DNA of 64,000 bases, taken from contig NZ_QCYJ01000091.1 of NCBI RefSeq assembly GCF_003123685.1, forward strand, positions 1 to 64,000. The letters run 5' to 3'. Below, one piece after another: positions 25,125-33,630 of this stretch; position 1 is the stretch's first letter, and each line of letters opens with the position of its first letter. The notes beneath the pieces are model-generated. The model searched no databases, was not told the origin of the DNA, and saw only the letters and a list, made by a program, of their open reading frames with translations. A program made the position numbers and the translations under genes. The stretch comes from Nocardia aurea. Lineage in GTDB: Bacteria > Actinomycetota > Actinomycetes > Mycobacteriales > Mycobacteriaceae.

Positions 25125-26546
25125 GTGCCGACGATGTGGATCGAACGCGAGAATCCGGCCCGTCCCGGCGAGATCGTCGGATCGGTGCCGGTCACCGAAC
25201 CGGCTGCGGTGGCGGCCGTTGTGCGAGGTGCGCACGAGAGTTTCCGCGAGTGGTCACGCCGGCCGATGGCCGAACGGCTGACCGTGTTGGGCGAAGCCGC
25301 CGACGTGATCGCCTCCCGCGTACCCGAGTTGGCGCCTCTGCTCGCGCGCGAGTCGGGTAAACCGGTGACCGACTGTCGGGGCGAGATCGGTTTCGCGGTC
25401 ACCTATCTGCGGTGGGTGTGCGCGAAAGTTTCTGCGGTACTGGCCGGTTCGATGTTCGACGACGATCTGGGCCGTCTGGACCTGGTGGCGCGGCCGTACG
25501 GGGTCGTCGCCGCGATCACCCCGTGGAACGCGCCGATCATCCTGTCCATGCTCAAGGTGGCCCCCGCGCTGGCGGCGGGGAATACCGTCGTCCTCAAACC
25601 GTCGCCGTTGGCCCCGCTGACCGTGTCGGCGGTGGCGGCACTCCTGCCCGGGACGACCGTCGTGCACGGCGGTCCCGATACCGTGCTCGCGCTCGTCGAG
25701 CACGAATCGGTCCGCAAGATCGCGTTCACCGGCGGTGAGGCCGCGGGGCGCGGTATCGCCGCCGCGGCGGGGCGGGCGCTCACGCCGATCCTGCTGGAAC
25801 TCGGGGGCAACGATCCGGCGATATTCCTCGATGACTTCGCCCTGACGGATGCCGATTACGAGCGGCTCGTGCTGGCGTCGTTCGCGACGGCGGGCCAGGT
25901 CTGCATGGCGGCCAAACGCCTCTACGTACCGCGCGCACGCTGTGACGAATTCGTGCATTCCTATCGGGCGGCGGCAGCACGCATCCTGCACGTGGGTGAT
26001 CCGACCTCGGAGGAGGTCACCATGGGGCCGGTGGTCACGCGCGGTGCGGCGGACCGTGTGAGCGGACTGCTCGCCGATGCGGCGCGGCGCGGCGGGCAGT
26101 TGATCCCCTTGGCGTCCGCACCCGAGGGAGACGGCTATTTCCTCACTCCCACACTGGTTCTCGGTTTGTGCGACGATGCCGACCTGGTCCGGCTCGAACA
26201 GTTCGGCCCCGCGTTGCCCGTGCTCACCTATGACAGCGAGGACGAGGTCCTCGCCCGCGCCAACGACGGCGAACTCGGACTCGGCGCGTCGGTGTGGTCG
26301 GCCGACGAGGATCGGGCCTTCGCCGTCGCCGCGCGCGTCGAGGCGGGCTTCACCTTCGTCAACACGCACAATCGCACCGGTATGTCGCTGCGCGCGCCGT
26401 TCGGCGGGATCAAAGGCAGTGGATTCGGGCGCGAATACGCCGAAGAAGGGTTGCGCGAGTACGCGCAGACCGTCGTGCGGCACGCGCCGGCGGCATTCCG
26501 GCGGGGCGGGGCGGGGGCGGCGGCCAATGCCTATCCGGCGGGCTGA
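25125..26546 (+). CDS. NAD(P)-dependent aldehyde dehydrogenase
   Basis: 473 residues from GTG 25125 (ATG 25134 is possible). RPYGVVAAITPWNAPIILSM, AAGNTVVLKPSPLAPLT, IAFTGGEAAGRGIAAAAG, LLELGGNDPAIFLDDFALTD (base Glu) and ATAGQVCMAAKRLYVPR (Cys nucleophile) are canonical, as is FGGIKGSGFGREYAEEGLRE near the C-terminus. Full-length class. It oxidises an aldehyde intermediate of the same catabolic operon. Last gene; it converges with the Dabb gene 15 bp away, with no clear hairpin between. Confidence 0.92.
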   Translation: MPTMWIERENPARPGEIVGSVPVTEPAAVAAVVRGAHESFREWSRRPMAERLTVLGEAADVIASRVPELAPLLARESGKPVTDCRGEIGFAVTYLRWVCAKVSAVLAGSMFDDDLGRLDLVARPYGVVAAITPWNAPIILSMLKVAPALAAGNTVVLKPSPLAPLTVSAVAALLPGTTVVHGGPDTVLALVEHESVRKIAFTGGEAAGRGIAAAAGRALTPILLELGGNDPAIFLDDFALTDADYERLVLASFATAGQVCMAAKRLYVPRARCDEFVHSYRAAAARILHVGDPTSEEVTMGPVVTRGAADRVSGLLADAARRGGQLIPLASAPEGDGYFLTPTLVLGLCDDADLVRLEQFGPALPVLTYDSEDEVLARANDGELGLGASVWSADEDRAFAVAARVEAGFTFVNTHNRTGMSLRAPFGGIKGSGFGREYAEEGLREYAQTVVRHAPAAFRRGGAGAAANAYPAG

Positions 26547-26561
26547 ACCCGCAGGACGCGG

Positions 26562-26855
26562 TCAGCGCCGGTAGTCGACCACGGCGCGATCGGCCAGGCG
26601 CGGCACCAGCCAGGCGGCGAGTTCGAGGTGCGCGGGGTGGGCCTGGTATCCGCGCAGCGCCTCGGCGGAATCGTGCACCGTGGTCATGCACAGGTCGTAG
26701 GACACTTCCGTGCCCGCTTCGTCGAGTTCGATGGCGATGGTGCTGATCTGGGGTACCGAGTCCGCCATCTCCAGCAGTTTGCGTTTGGCCTCGGACGCGT
26801 CGGACCGCTCGAGGAATTTCATCAGCACGATGTGGTGCAACGAAGAACTGTCCAC
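26562..26855 (-). CDS. Dabb-domain (stress-responsive A/B barrel) protein
   Basis: 97 residues from GTG 26855, which has GGAG 10 nt upstream; the frame extends to 26882 without support. LHHIVLMKFLERSDASEAKR and SYDLCMTTVHDSAEALRGYQ and AHPAHLEL follow the Dabb pattern (hhivlfkfk..., yd..l...f.s..al..Y..hp.H). This dimeric ferredoxin-like barrel is often found in degradation clusters as a small enzyme or accessory. An IclR-box at 26884 lies 29 bp upstream, placing it in the presumed regulon although it runs against the neighbouring operon. Confidence 0.82.
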   Translation of the reverse strand: MDSSSLHHIVLMKFLERSDASEAKRKLLEMADSVPQISTIAIELDEAGTEVSYDLCMTTVHDSAEALRGYQAHPAHLELAAWLVPRLADRAVVDYRR

Positions 26856-26883
26856 GCGGATCACACTCCAGATAAGAAACATC

Positions 26884-26900
26884 GTTTCGAACAGTGGAAC
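26884..26900. promoter_or_regulatory. IclR-box 3 (GTTTC-GAACAGT-GGAAC)
   Basis: Matches the consensus with G for A at one arm position. It sits 29 bp upstream of the leftward Dabb gene. Confidence 0.7.
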
Positions 26901-27036
26901 GCTACGTTAGCCGACGGGATCGCACCGCGCCAGGCGACGTCCTCGCTCGCCGACTCCGGCGATGACCGGAAAGGTAGGGACATACTCGGCTCGGAACTCC
27001 GACAAAGGGCACCGGACGGAACGCGGATCCGCCGGA

Positions 27037-27606
27037 TCAGTTCCGCTTCATGGTGCCCACACTCAGCGATCCGCCGGTGTCGGTGCGTACCTTCTTCTCC
27101 ACCTCGCGGACATAGCCGACGGGATCCTTGTCGACGGGCTGGACGCCCGCGTAATTGCGCGCCTCGTAGGCGGCGAAGGTGACGGCCAGCCGGTGGCGAC
27201 GGTCCAGACTCGCGAAGCGTCGGAAGTCGGTGAGGCCCTCGCGCTCTTCCTCGGCCATGTGGTCACTGTTGGCCGAATTCGCCGCTGCCACAGCCTTATA
27301 CCAGTCATCGGTGCCCGTCCGATGACGCGCCACTTCGGCGATCGCGTCCCTGATGTCGTTGTGGTCGCCGATAGCGTCGAGCGTCTCGTCCTCCACCCCG
27401 GTCTTGCGCCGGGCGGCGATACCCACCTGAAGCAGCGCCGGGTAGAAGATCTCCTCCTCGGCCAGCGCGTGCAGTTCGAGGAAGGCCGCCAGCCTGTCCC
27501 AGATGACGGAGAGCACGCCGACCTCGGAGCGATCGATCTGCTCCAGGATCGCGAACTGCCGCCGTTGCTCGCGGTGATCGTCGAGAATGAGTTCGGTGAT
27601 GTCCAC
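27037..27606 (-). CDS. Hemerythrin-domain protein
   Basis: 189 residues from GTG 27606, with GGGAGGAA just upstream; the ATG at 27627 would place this site inside the gene. DITELILDDHREQRRQFAIL gives the first metal His, LAAFLELHALAEEEIFYPAL the HxxxE, AIGDHNDIRDAIAEV a second His cluster and NSDHMAEEEREGLTDF another HxxxE. These form the di-iron site of a four-helix hemerythrin. Such stand-alone proteins bind O2 or scavenge oxidants in the cytosol. Monocistronic; relation to the catabolic regulon is unknown and no IclR-box is near. Confidence 0.88.
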   Translation of the reverse strand: MDITELILDDHREQRRQFAILEQIDRSEVGVLSVIWDRLAAFLELHALAEEEIFYPALLQVGIAARRKTGVEDETLDAIGDHNDIRDAIAEVARHRTGTDDWYKAVAAANSANSDHMAEEEREGLTDFRRFASLDRRHRLAVTFAAYEARNYAGVQPVDKDPVGYVREVEKKVRTDTGGSLSVGTMKRN

Positions 27607-27761
27607 AATTCCTCCCTGATAACGCATTTCAGGTGAGCGATGAACCTCGGTGACCTACCTACCCGGCATCCCCTTCGGGGGGCGACGATAACGCATCGCC
27701 GCGTAGAAGCACGGCTGCCGCACCGCCGCAGCACGCGCATCGACGAAAGCGCGGTGTCGCC

Positions 27762-28220
27762 TCAGAGAGGGCGGCTGATGAGGCTGCGTCCTTCGTCTCG
27801 GAAGCCGCGGGCGAGGTAGAAGTCGAACAGGTGCCCGACCTCGCCGCCGTTGGGCGCGATGACCAATTCGAGGCGTCCGCAGCCTCGCTCGCGCGCCCAC
27901 CCGGCACTGTCCTCGATGAGTCGTCCCGCCACGCCGTGCCGCCGCGCGGCGGGGACCACGAAGAGGTCTTCCAGTTCGGCGATCGGACCGTTTTCCAGGC
28001 CGAAGCCGGTGGCGGTGACGGCGAAGCCCACCGGCCGATCGGCCGAGTACGCCAGCGCGACCCGCGCAGCGGGCGAGGCGAGCAGCGTCGCGAGATTGCG
28101 CCGCAGGGCCCGCTCGCCGGTGGCGAAACCGTCCTCCGCGTAGAACGCCACGGCCAGCGGCAACACGGCGGGCAGATCGACGTCACCGGCGGCGCGCACG
28201 GTGACAGATGTGATCGTCAT
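27762..28220 (-). CDS. GNAT-family N-acetyltransferase
   Basis: 152 residues from ATG 28220; the frame continues upstream into antisense of the ligase leader, without a ribosome-binding site. Motif A is LEDLFVVPAARRHGVAGRLI (R/Q-x-x-G-x-G/A region for acetyl-CoA pyrophosphate), preceded by RPVGFAVTATG and followed by CGRLELVIAPNGGEVGHLFD and YLARGFRDEGRS. A single-domain GNAT; acceptor substrate unknown. It is divergent from the DNA ligase gene with 127 bp between starts. Confidence 0.85.
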   Translation of the reverse strand: MTITSVTVRAAGDVDLPAVLPLAVAFYAEDGFATGERALRRNLATLLASPAARVALAYSADRPVGFAVTATGFGLENGPIAELEDLFVVPAARRHGVAGRLIEDSAGWARERGCGRLELVIAPNGGEVGHLFDFYLARGFRDEGRSLISRPL

Positions 28221-28347
28221 GGTGTCAGTACACCCGGCCGATCCCGATCCGAGAACCGGTTTTCGCGGCGCCCGCCGCGTGGACGCGGCCATCGGTCGTG
28301 TCCACGGTGCACGGTGGTGTCGGTGGGTTTCTGTAGCGTCATGGTCT

Positions 28348-30336
28348 GTGGAAACTGGGGAACACATCCGAGAGCTCGCTGACCGCATCGTGGCGCTGCG
28401 CGAGGCCTACTACCAGGGCTCGCCGCTGGTCGCGGACGCCGAGTACGACACGGTCGAGGACGAGCTGCGCGGCCTGATCGCGGCGAATCCCGAGCTCGCG
28501 CCGGACCCGAATCCGCTCGAGCAGGTCGGCGCGCCCGCGGTGCTGCACGCCCCGATCCGGCATTCGCGGCCGATGCTGTCGCTGGAGAAGTCGACAACGC
28601 CCGAACAGGTCGCGGCGTTCTTCGACCGTTTCCCCGGCCAGCCGGTGGTGGTGATGCCCAAGCTCGACGGCCTGTCGCTGGCGTTGGTCTTCGAGGACGG
28701 GACACTGGCGCGCGCGATCACCAGGGGTGACGGCACCACCGGTGACGACGTGACGATGCTGGTCCGGGCGTTGGTCGACGGCGTTCCCGAGCGGATCGAA
28801 TCCAGGGCGCGGGTGGAGGTGCGCGGCGAGGCGGTGATGCTGCGCTCGACCTTCCTCGCCTACAACACCGCCCACCCGGACAAACCACTGATCAATCCCC
28901 GCAACGCCGCCGCGGGCACGCTCCGCGCGAAGGACCCGGCCACGGTCGCCGAGCGCCGCCTGCAATTCTTCGGCTTCGACCTCGACACCGACGACGACAC
29001 GGCGGTCGATCTCGGTGAGGGGTTGCGGGCACTGGGGGTCGCGGGGGCACAGATGCGGTTGTGCGCCGACGCCGAACAGGCCCAGGCGGCGATCACCGCG
29101 ATCGAGCGGGATCGCAACGAACTGGACTACGACCTCGACGGCGCGGTGCTGCGACTGGCCGACCGTGACGCCTACGCGGCGGCCGGTACCCGGTCGAACT
29201 CCCCGCGTGGCGCGCTGGCGTTCAAATTCGCCGCCGAGGAGAAGACCACGCTGCTGCGCGAGGTGATCTGGGATGTCGGCAAGACCGGCAAGATCGTTCC
29301 GGTGGCGTGGCTCGAGCCGGTGTTCGTCGGCGGCACGACCGTCACCAAGGCGACGCTGGCCAACCAGGAGGTCATCCGCGCCCGCGACATCAAGGTCGGC
29401 GACACCGTCCTGGTGCGCCGCGCGGGTGATGTGATCCCGTTCGTGGCGGGCGTACTCGACGCCTCCCAACGCACCGGCGAGGAAATCGAGATCGTGCCGC
29501 CCACCGCCTGCCCCTCGTGCGCGCAGCCGGTGACCGAACAGGGCAACAGCCGAGAACTGTTCTGCACCAACGTCTCCTGCCCCGCGCAGACGGTCCGCAG
29601 ACTCATCCACTGGGCCTCACGCGCCGCGGCCGATATCGACGCCATCGGCGGAGTGTGGATCGAACGACTCGCCGAGGCGGGCATCCTGGAACACCCGTCG
29701 GACTTCTACACCCTCACCAAGGAGCGCCTGCTCGAATTCGACCGCGTCGGCGAGGTCTCGGCCGCGCGGATGATCGACTCGATCGACGCCAGCCGCCGGG
29801 TCGGACTGCGCCGAGCGCTGATCGGGCTGGCGATCCCCATGGCCTCCGACGGCACCGCCGCCCGGCTCGCCCGCGCGGGATTCGGCTCACTCGAGGAGGT
29901 CGCCGACGCGGGCGAGGAACGGCTCGTCGCGGTGGAGGACATCGGACCGAAGGTCGCGGCCTCCCTGGTCACGCACCTCACGCGCCTGCGCCCGGAACTG
30001 GAACGGCTGCGCGAGCGGGGCGTCAGTCTCGACGTCCGCGACGAGGACCTGCCGCCCGTCGTCGCGGCAGGTGCGCCCCTGGCGGGCAAGACGGTGGTGA
30101 TCACCGGCGCGCTCAGTGACCCGCGCTCCGGGGAGAAGGTCGCTCGCCCGACGTTCCAGCGTCTGTGCGAGAAGGCGGGCGCGACGGCGGCGTCGTCGGT
30201 ATCGGCCAATACCGACATGCTCATCACCGGCGCCGGGGTCGGCGAGAGCAAACTGACCAAGGCCGAGAAACTCGGCGTCGAGGTCGTCGACCAGGGTGAG
30301 ATCTGGAACCTGCTGATCGCCGCCAAGGTCGTGTAG
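28348..30336 (+). CDS. ligA: NAD-dependent DNA ligase, divergent LigA
   Basis: 662 residues from GTG 28348. It has the Ia domain region (AYYQGSPLVADAEYDTVEDE), the adenylation motif MPKLDGLSLALVF with Lys105, the RGDGTTGDDVT motif, OB fold, a Cys4 zinc finger (CPSC, later C and CTNVSCPAQ), HhH helices and a C-terminal BRCT domain starting at AGKTVVITGALSDPRSGEK. It seals nicks using NAD+. Several motifs differ from housekeeping actinobacterial LigA, where I expect HSxPMLSLxNAF and KIDGLAxxL; here they are HSRPMLSLEKST and KLDGLSLAL. That suggests the second, paralogous ligase seen in some actinobacteria rather than the essential copy. Confidence 0.93.
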   Translation: METGEHIRELADRIVALREAYYQGSPLVADAEYDTVEDELRGLIAANPELAPDPNPLEQVGAPAVLHAPIRHSRPMLSLEKSTTPEQVAAFFDRFPGQPVVVMPKLDGLSLALVFEDGTLARAITRGDGTTGDDVTMLVRALVDGVPERIESRARVEVRGEAVMLRSTFLAYNTAHPDKPLINPRNAAAGTLRAKDPATVAERRLQFFGFDLDTDDDTAVDLGEGLRALGVAGAQMRLCADAEQAQAAITAIERDRNELDYDLDGAVLRLADRDAYAAAGTRSNSPRGALAFKFAAEEKTTLLREVIWDVGKTGKIVPVAWLEPVFVGGTTVTKATLANQEVIRARDIKVGDTVLVRRAGDVIPFVAGVLDASQRTGEEIEIVPPTACPSCAQPVTEQGNSRELFCTNVSCPAQTVRRLIHWASRAAADIDAIGGVWIERLAEAGILEHPSDFYTLTKERLLEFDRVGEVSAARMIDSIDASRRVGLRRALIGLAIPMASDGTAARLARAGFGSLEEVADAGEERLVAVEDIGPKVAASLVTHLTRLRPELERLRERGVSLDVRDEDLPPVVAAGAPLAGKTVVITGALSDPRSGEKVARPTFQRLCEKAGATAASSVSANTDMLITGAGVGESKLTKAEKLGVEVVDQGEIWNLLIAAKVV

Positions 30337-30391
30337 CTCCCCGTCGGAGGTGAGGCGGTAATCCCTGCCCACAGAGCTTTCCGGCCCCACT

Positions 30392-30419
30392 CGGCGTCCA
30401 CCTCCCGAGGTGGACGCCG
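30392..30419 (+). terminator. Terminator of the DNA ligase gene
   Basis: CGGCGTCCACCTC (30392-30404) pairs perfectly with GAGGTGGACGCCG (30407-30419), 55 bp after the stop. Confidence 0.8.
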
Positions 30420-30449
30420 GGAGGTCGATTGACGGCACACCGAGGGCTT

Positions 30450-30463
30450 GTTAGCTTGCTAAC
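30450..30463. promoter_or_regulatory. Palindrome GTTAGC-TT-GCTAAC upstream of the FMO gene
   Basis: Perfect 6-bp arms, 49 bp upstream of ATG 30513, placed to overlap a promoter. The shape suggests a TetR-type operator, but no regulator gene adjoins, so the cognate protein is unknown. It is unrelated in sequence to the IclR-box. Confidence 0.5.
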
Positions 30464-30512
30464 ACGGCACCAGTAGGTGTCATTAGTTATGCGCGTAAGC
30501 TAGGGGCACTAC

Positions 30513-32342
30513 ATGACCAGCACTCTCGATGCCACGACTGATTCGGCGCTCGACGGAGCTCAGCGATGGCTGGGCGCTCTCGATGAGGCGTTCGCTTCAC
30601 GCGACCGCAGCCGATTCGAGGCGTTGTTCCTCGAGGACAGCTTCTATCGAGATCTGGGAGCGCTCACATGGAACTTTCGTCAGGCGGCGGGCCGCGATGC
30701 CGTGATCGATCTGATCCTCGGATGCATCACGGGCACTTACGCGCGTAACTTTCACGTCGACGACAGCAAGCCCAGTGCGCCGGTCATCTCTCAGGAAGAG
30801 GGCGGACCTCGGGTAATCGAGGTGTTCCTCGCGTTCGAGGTCGAGGCCGGAACGGCTGACGGCCTCGCTTACCTGGTCGAGGACACCACCGCACCCAGCG
30901 GCTGGCGCGCGGTCAACCTGCTCACCCGCATCGACGGCTTCCGCGATCACGCACCGCAATGGCCACGCCGCGACCGCTTCGACGACACCCATCCCGATAT
31001 CCGTTGGTCCGAATACCGCGCACAGGAAGCGAGTTTCGTCGATTCCGACCCGGACGTGCTCCTGGTCGGCGGCGGCCAGTTCGGCGTGATGATGGCAGCG
31101 CACCTGAACCGGCTCGGTGTGCCGAACGTGGTGATCGACAAACACGAGCGAATCGGCGATACATGGCGCAAGCGCTACGAGTCCCTGCTGCTGCACCAGC
31201 CCCACGGAATGCTCTTCTTCCCCTTCATGAAGTTCCCGGAGAGCTACCCCGAGTACATTCCGAAGGACAAGTTCGCCAACTGGTTCGAGGCCTACGTCGA
31301 GGCACTCGACATCAACTTCTGGACGTCCTCGGAGTTCCAGGGCGGCACCTACGACGAGGCGTCGGGTCGCTGGACCGTCCGGATCCAGCAGTCGGACGGC
31401 TCGGTGCGGGAACTGCGACCCAAGCACGTCGTGCTGACGACCGGCGGTAGCCAGAAACCGCGCATCCCGGATATCGACGGCCTGAAGGACTTCGAGGGCG
31501 AGGTCGTCCATTCGAGCAAGTTCGTCGACGGCAAGGACTACGCGGGGAAGAACGTCCTCGTCGTCGGCACCGGAACGAGCGGGCACGACATCGCACTCGA
31601 TATCCACAAGCAGGGCGGCACCTCGAAGATCCTGCAACGTTCGCCCGCGATCGTGCTGGATATCGAAACCGCGAATTTGTCGTACGCACCATACAACCCT
31701 CGTGATATCCCGGCCGAACTGATCGACATCCGGTTCATGTCGGGCATGGTGTATCCGCAGCTGAAGCAGAACTTCATCGCGCAGACCAAAATCGGTGACG
31801 AGATCGACAAGGAACTGCACGACAAGCTGCGGGCCGCGGGTATGAAAATCGGATCGGGCCCCGAGGACACCGGATTCTTCTACAGCTACTTCCTCACCGG
31901 TGGCGGCTACTACCTGGACGTCGGCGCGTCGCAACGGATCATCGACGGAGATATCGGGGTCGTTCAGACCGATGACGTCGACACGTTCACCGCGACCGGC
32001 GTCACCTTGAAGAACGGCGACGAGATCCCGTTGGACGCCGTGGTTCTCGCGACCGGCTACGAATCCATCGAGAACGCGATCGAGGAATGGTTCGGCGCCG
32101 AGGTACGCGACAAGGTCGGCAAGGTATGGGGCTTCGGCACCGACGGCGAGATCAACAACGTCTGGAAGCCGACGCCGCAGGACGGCCTGTGGATCATGCT
32201 CGGAGCCGTCGCGCAGGCACGTTGGTACACCCCGACCACCTCCTTGCTGATCAAGGCCTACATCGAGAACCTCGTGCCCCAGGAGTTCCTGGAAGACGGC
32301 CACCCGGCGCGAACACCGAAGGAGCAGATCGTCGAGCTCTGA
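30513..32342 (+). CDS. Flavin-containing monooxygenase with N-terminal NTF2-like domain
   Basis: 609 residues. Residues 1-150 look like an NTF2/SnoaL-type domain (AFASRDRSRFEALFLEDSFY, then RDLGALTWNFR). From about 175 comes VLLVGGGQFGVMMAAHLNRL (FAD GxGxxG), then ERIGDTWRKRYESLLLHQPH and, near 345, VLVVGTGTSGHDIALDIHKQ (NAD(P)H site). VVLATGYESIENAIEEWFG is the C-terminal ATG motif. This architecture is the group B flavoprotein (FMO/YUCCA-like) class that oxygenates soft nucleophiles or ketones. It is monocistronic, with terminators on both sides and a GTTAGC palindrome upstream. Substrate unknown. Confidence 0.88.
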   Translation: MTSTLDATTDSALDGAQRWLGALDEAFASRDRSRFEALFLEDSFYRDLGALTWNFRQAAGRDAVIDLILGCITGTYARNFHVDDSKPSAPVISQEEGGPRVIEVFLAFEVEAGTADGLAYLVEDTTAPSGWRAVNLLTRIDGFRDHAPQWPRRDRFDDTHPDIRWSEYRAQEASFVDSDPDVLLVGGGQFGVMMAAHLNRLGVPNVVIDKHERIGDTWRKRYESLLLHQPHGMLFFPFMKFPESYPEYIPKDKFANWFEAYVEALDINFWTSSEFQGGTYDEASGRWTVRIQQSDGSVRELRPKHVVLTTGGSQKPRIPDIDGLKDFEGEVVHSSKFVDGKDYAGKNVLVVGTGTSGHDIALDIHKQGGTSKILQRSPAIVLDIETANLSYAPYNPRDIPAELIDIRFMSGMVYPQLKQNFIAQTKIGDEIDKELHDKLRAAGMKIGSGPEDTGFFYSYFLTGGGYYLDVGASQRIIDGDIGVVQTDDVDTFTATGVTLKNGDEIPLDAVVLATGYESIENAIEEWFGAEVRDKVGKVWGFGTDGEINNVWKPTPQDGLWIMLGAVAQARWYTPTTSLLIKAYIENLVPQEFLEDGHPARTPKEQIVEL

Positions 32343-32358
32343 GCTCCCCGAGATGATT

Positions 32359-32387
32359 CGAGGTCCCCGCACACCGTCGGGGCCTCG
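32359..32387 (+). terminator. Hairpin after the FMO gene
   Basis: CGAGGTCCCC (32359-32368) pairs with GGGGCCTCG (32379-32387), one base bulged, starting 16 bp past the stop. Confidence 0.6.
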
Positions 32388-32431
32388 AACATCGTGGCCT
32401 TACCGCCGCACGGAACCGTGATTCGACCGGC

Positions 32432-32746
32432 TCATCCAGCTCTCCCGGTGGCCCCGTTACCTTCACGCCGCCGCGCCCTGTCGGGGTCGATTCGGAGCCG
32501 AACACCCCTGTACACCACCGTGTTCGGCGCATCATCGTCGCCCGGATCGCCCGAGTCGGACGGATCCGGCAGTTCCGCGATCTCCTCCATGACGATCTGC
32601 GCTCGCGCGGCGCCGGGATCGAACATCTCTTGGAACGGCCCGACGAACGCGCCTCCGAGGCCGTGGTGTTTCGCCCGCAGAGCCGCCCACCCGAACAGCG
32701 CCAACGGGCCGATGGTGACGATCGCCGGTAACAAGTCCCCGCCCAT
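32432..32746 (-). CDS. Small single-pass membrane protein, unknown function
   Basis: 104 residues from ATG 32746; the longer frame begins without a ribosome-binding site. The N-terminus GGDLLPAIVTIGPLALFGWA is one hydrophobic segment, followed by AALRAKHHGLGGAFVGPFQE and a charged Asp/Arg-rich tail (DPSDSGDPGDDDAP). The topology suggests a membrane-anchored cytosolic tail. I recognise no family. It converges with the FMO gene. Confidence 0.55.
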   Translation of the reverse strand: MGGDLLPAIVTIGPLALFGWAALRAKHHGLGGAFVGPFQEMFDPGAARAQIVMEEIAELPDPSDSGDPGDDDAPNTVVYRGVRLRIDPDRARRREGNGATGRAG

Positions 32747-32875
32747 GCCACGAGCGTACCGACGAGATCCCTGAGAGATGGGCCGAGAGGCGGGCATTCA
32801 TCGACGGTGATCGGTGTCGTGTTCGGGCCACGTGAGGTCGTTCGACCGCAGGCGGATTCGGTGCTGACGCGACTC

Positions 32876-33505
32876 TCACGCCGTCGCGCGCAGGCCGGGT
32901 TCGTCGAGGGCCTCGAGCAACTCGTCGATGGCGGTGCGTATGTGCGACGTGAGGGCGCGGTCCCCGGTCGATGTCTCGTCGGTGGCCCAGGCCCTTTCGA
33001 CCGCGATACTCGGGCGAATATCGATGTGTCGCCGCGAGTGCCGGGCTAGCCAGTCGCGCAGGCCGGGCAGTTCGCCGTCGGTGAGGTAGCCGCGGTCGAC
33101 GAGCCATCGGCCGAATCGGGGATCGGCGATCTCCTCTCGCGGGCGACGTCCCGCGTGCGGGAGATCCCGCGTCCATCGGCCGATGTAGTCGCGGCCGGTC
33201 AGGGCCATCGCGGGATACCATCGCTGCTCGGGTCGCGAAGTATGGTACGCCAGATGCAGATTCGCCCTGATCGACCAGCCACTGTTCTCCAGGGCGAGTA
33301 GTCCGTCGACCACGGTCGGATTCGAATAGAAGGCGGTGTACTGCGGTTTCAATTCGCCGACCCACGCACCGAGTCGCACGGTGTCTGCCGCCCACCACAG
33401 GCTCACCCGCTGCGTCGTCGTGACGCCATGAACGAACTTCACGGTGGCGTACACGTCGTGTTCGGTGGCCGATACCCCGGTGGCCCGCTCGAGGATCGCG
33501 CGCAA
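32876..33505 (-). CDS. Unknown protein, probably the frameshifted remainder of a longer gene starting at 33560
   Basis: 209 residues from a TTG at 33505, an improbable start. It contains KFVHGVTTTQRVSLWWAADT and AYHTSRPEQRWYPAMALTGR with no family I recognise. Immediately upstream, a 13-bp unit is tandemly duplicated at 33523-33548. Removing one copy joins ATG 33560 in frame (MTWSIAEVQHQRSRLRAILE), giving about 223 residues. As it stands the ATG frame reads into a different, unrelated frame. So this is either a mutated gene, a slippage switch or a sequencing error; internal restart at a downstream GTG is also possible. Confidence 0.5.
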   Translation of the reverse strand: MRAILERATGVSATEHDVYATVKFVHGVTTTQRVSLWWAADTVRLGAWVGELKPQYTAFYSNPTVVDGLLALENSGWSIRANLHLAYHTSRPEQRWYPAMALTGRDYIGRWTRDLPHAGRRPREEIADPRFGRWLVDRGYLTDGELPGLRDWLARHSRRHIDIRPSIAVERAWATDETSTGDRALTSHIRTAIDELLEALDEPGLRATA

Positions 33506-33522
33506 CCTGCTCCGTTGGTGCT

Positions 33523-33548
33523 GGACCTCGGCGATGGACCTCGGCGAT
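33523..33548. repeat. 13-bp tandem duplication causing a frameshift
   Basis: GGACCTCGGCGAT occurs twice head to tail (33523-33535, 33536-33548), followed by a partial third GGACC. Thirteen is not a multiple of three, so the duplication shifts the leftward reading frame near codon 9. Confidence 0.85.
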
Positions 33549-33630
33549 GGACCATGTCATGGGAGCAGGGTACTGCGCGGGTGAACCCCGGGACCGAACA
33601 CAACGCGCAATCCTTTGTACCGCAACGAGG

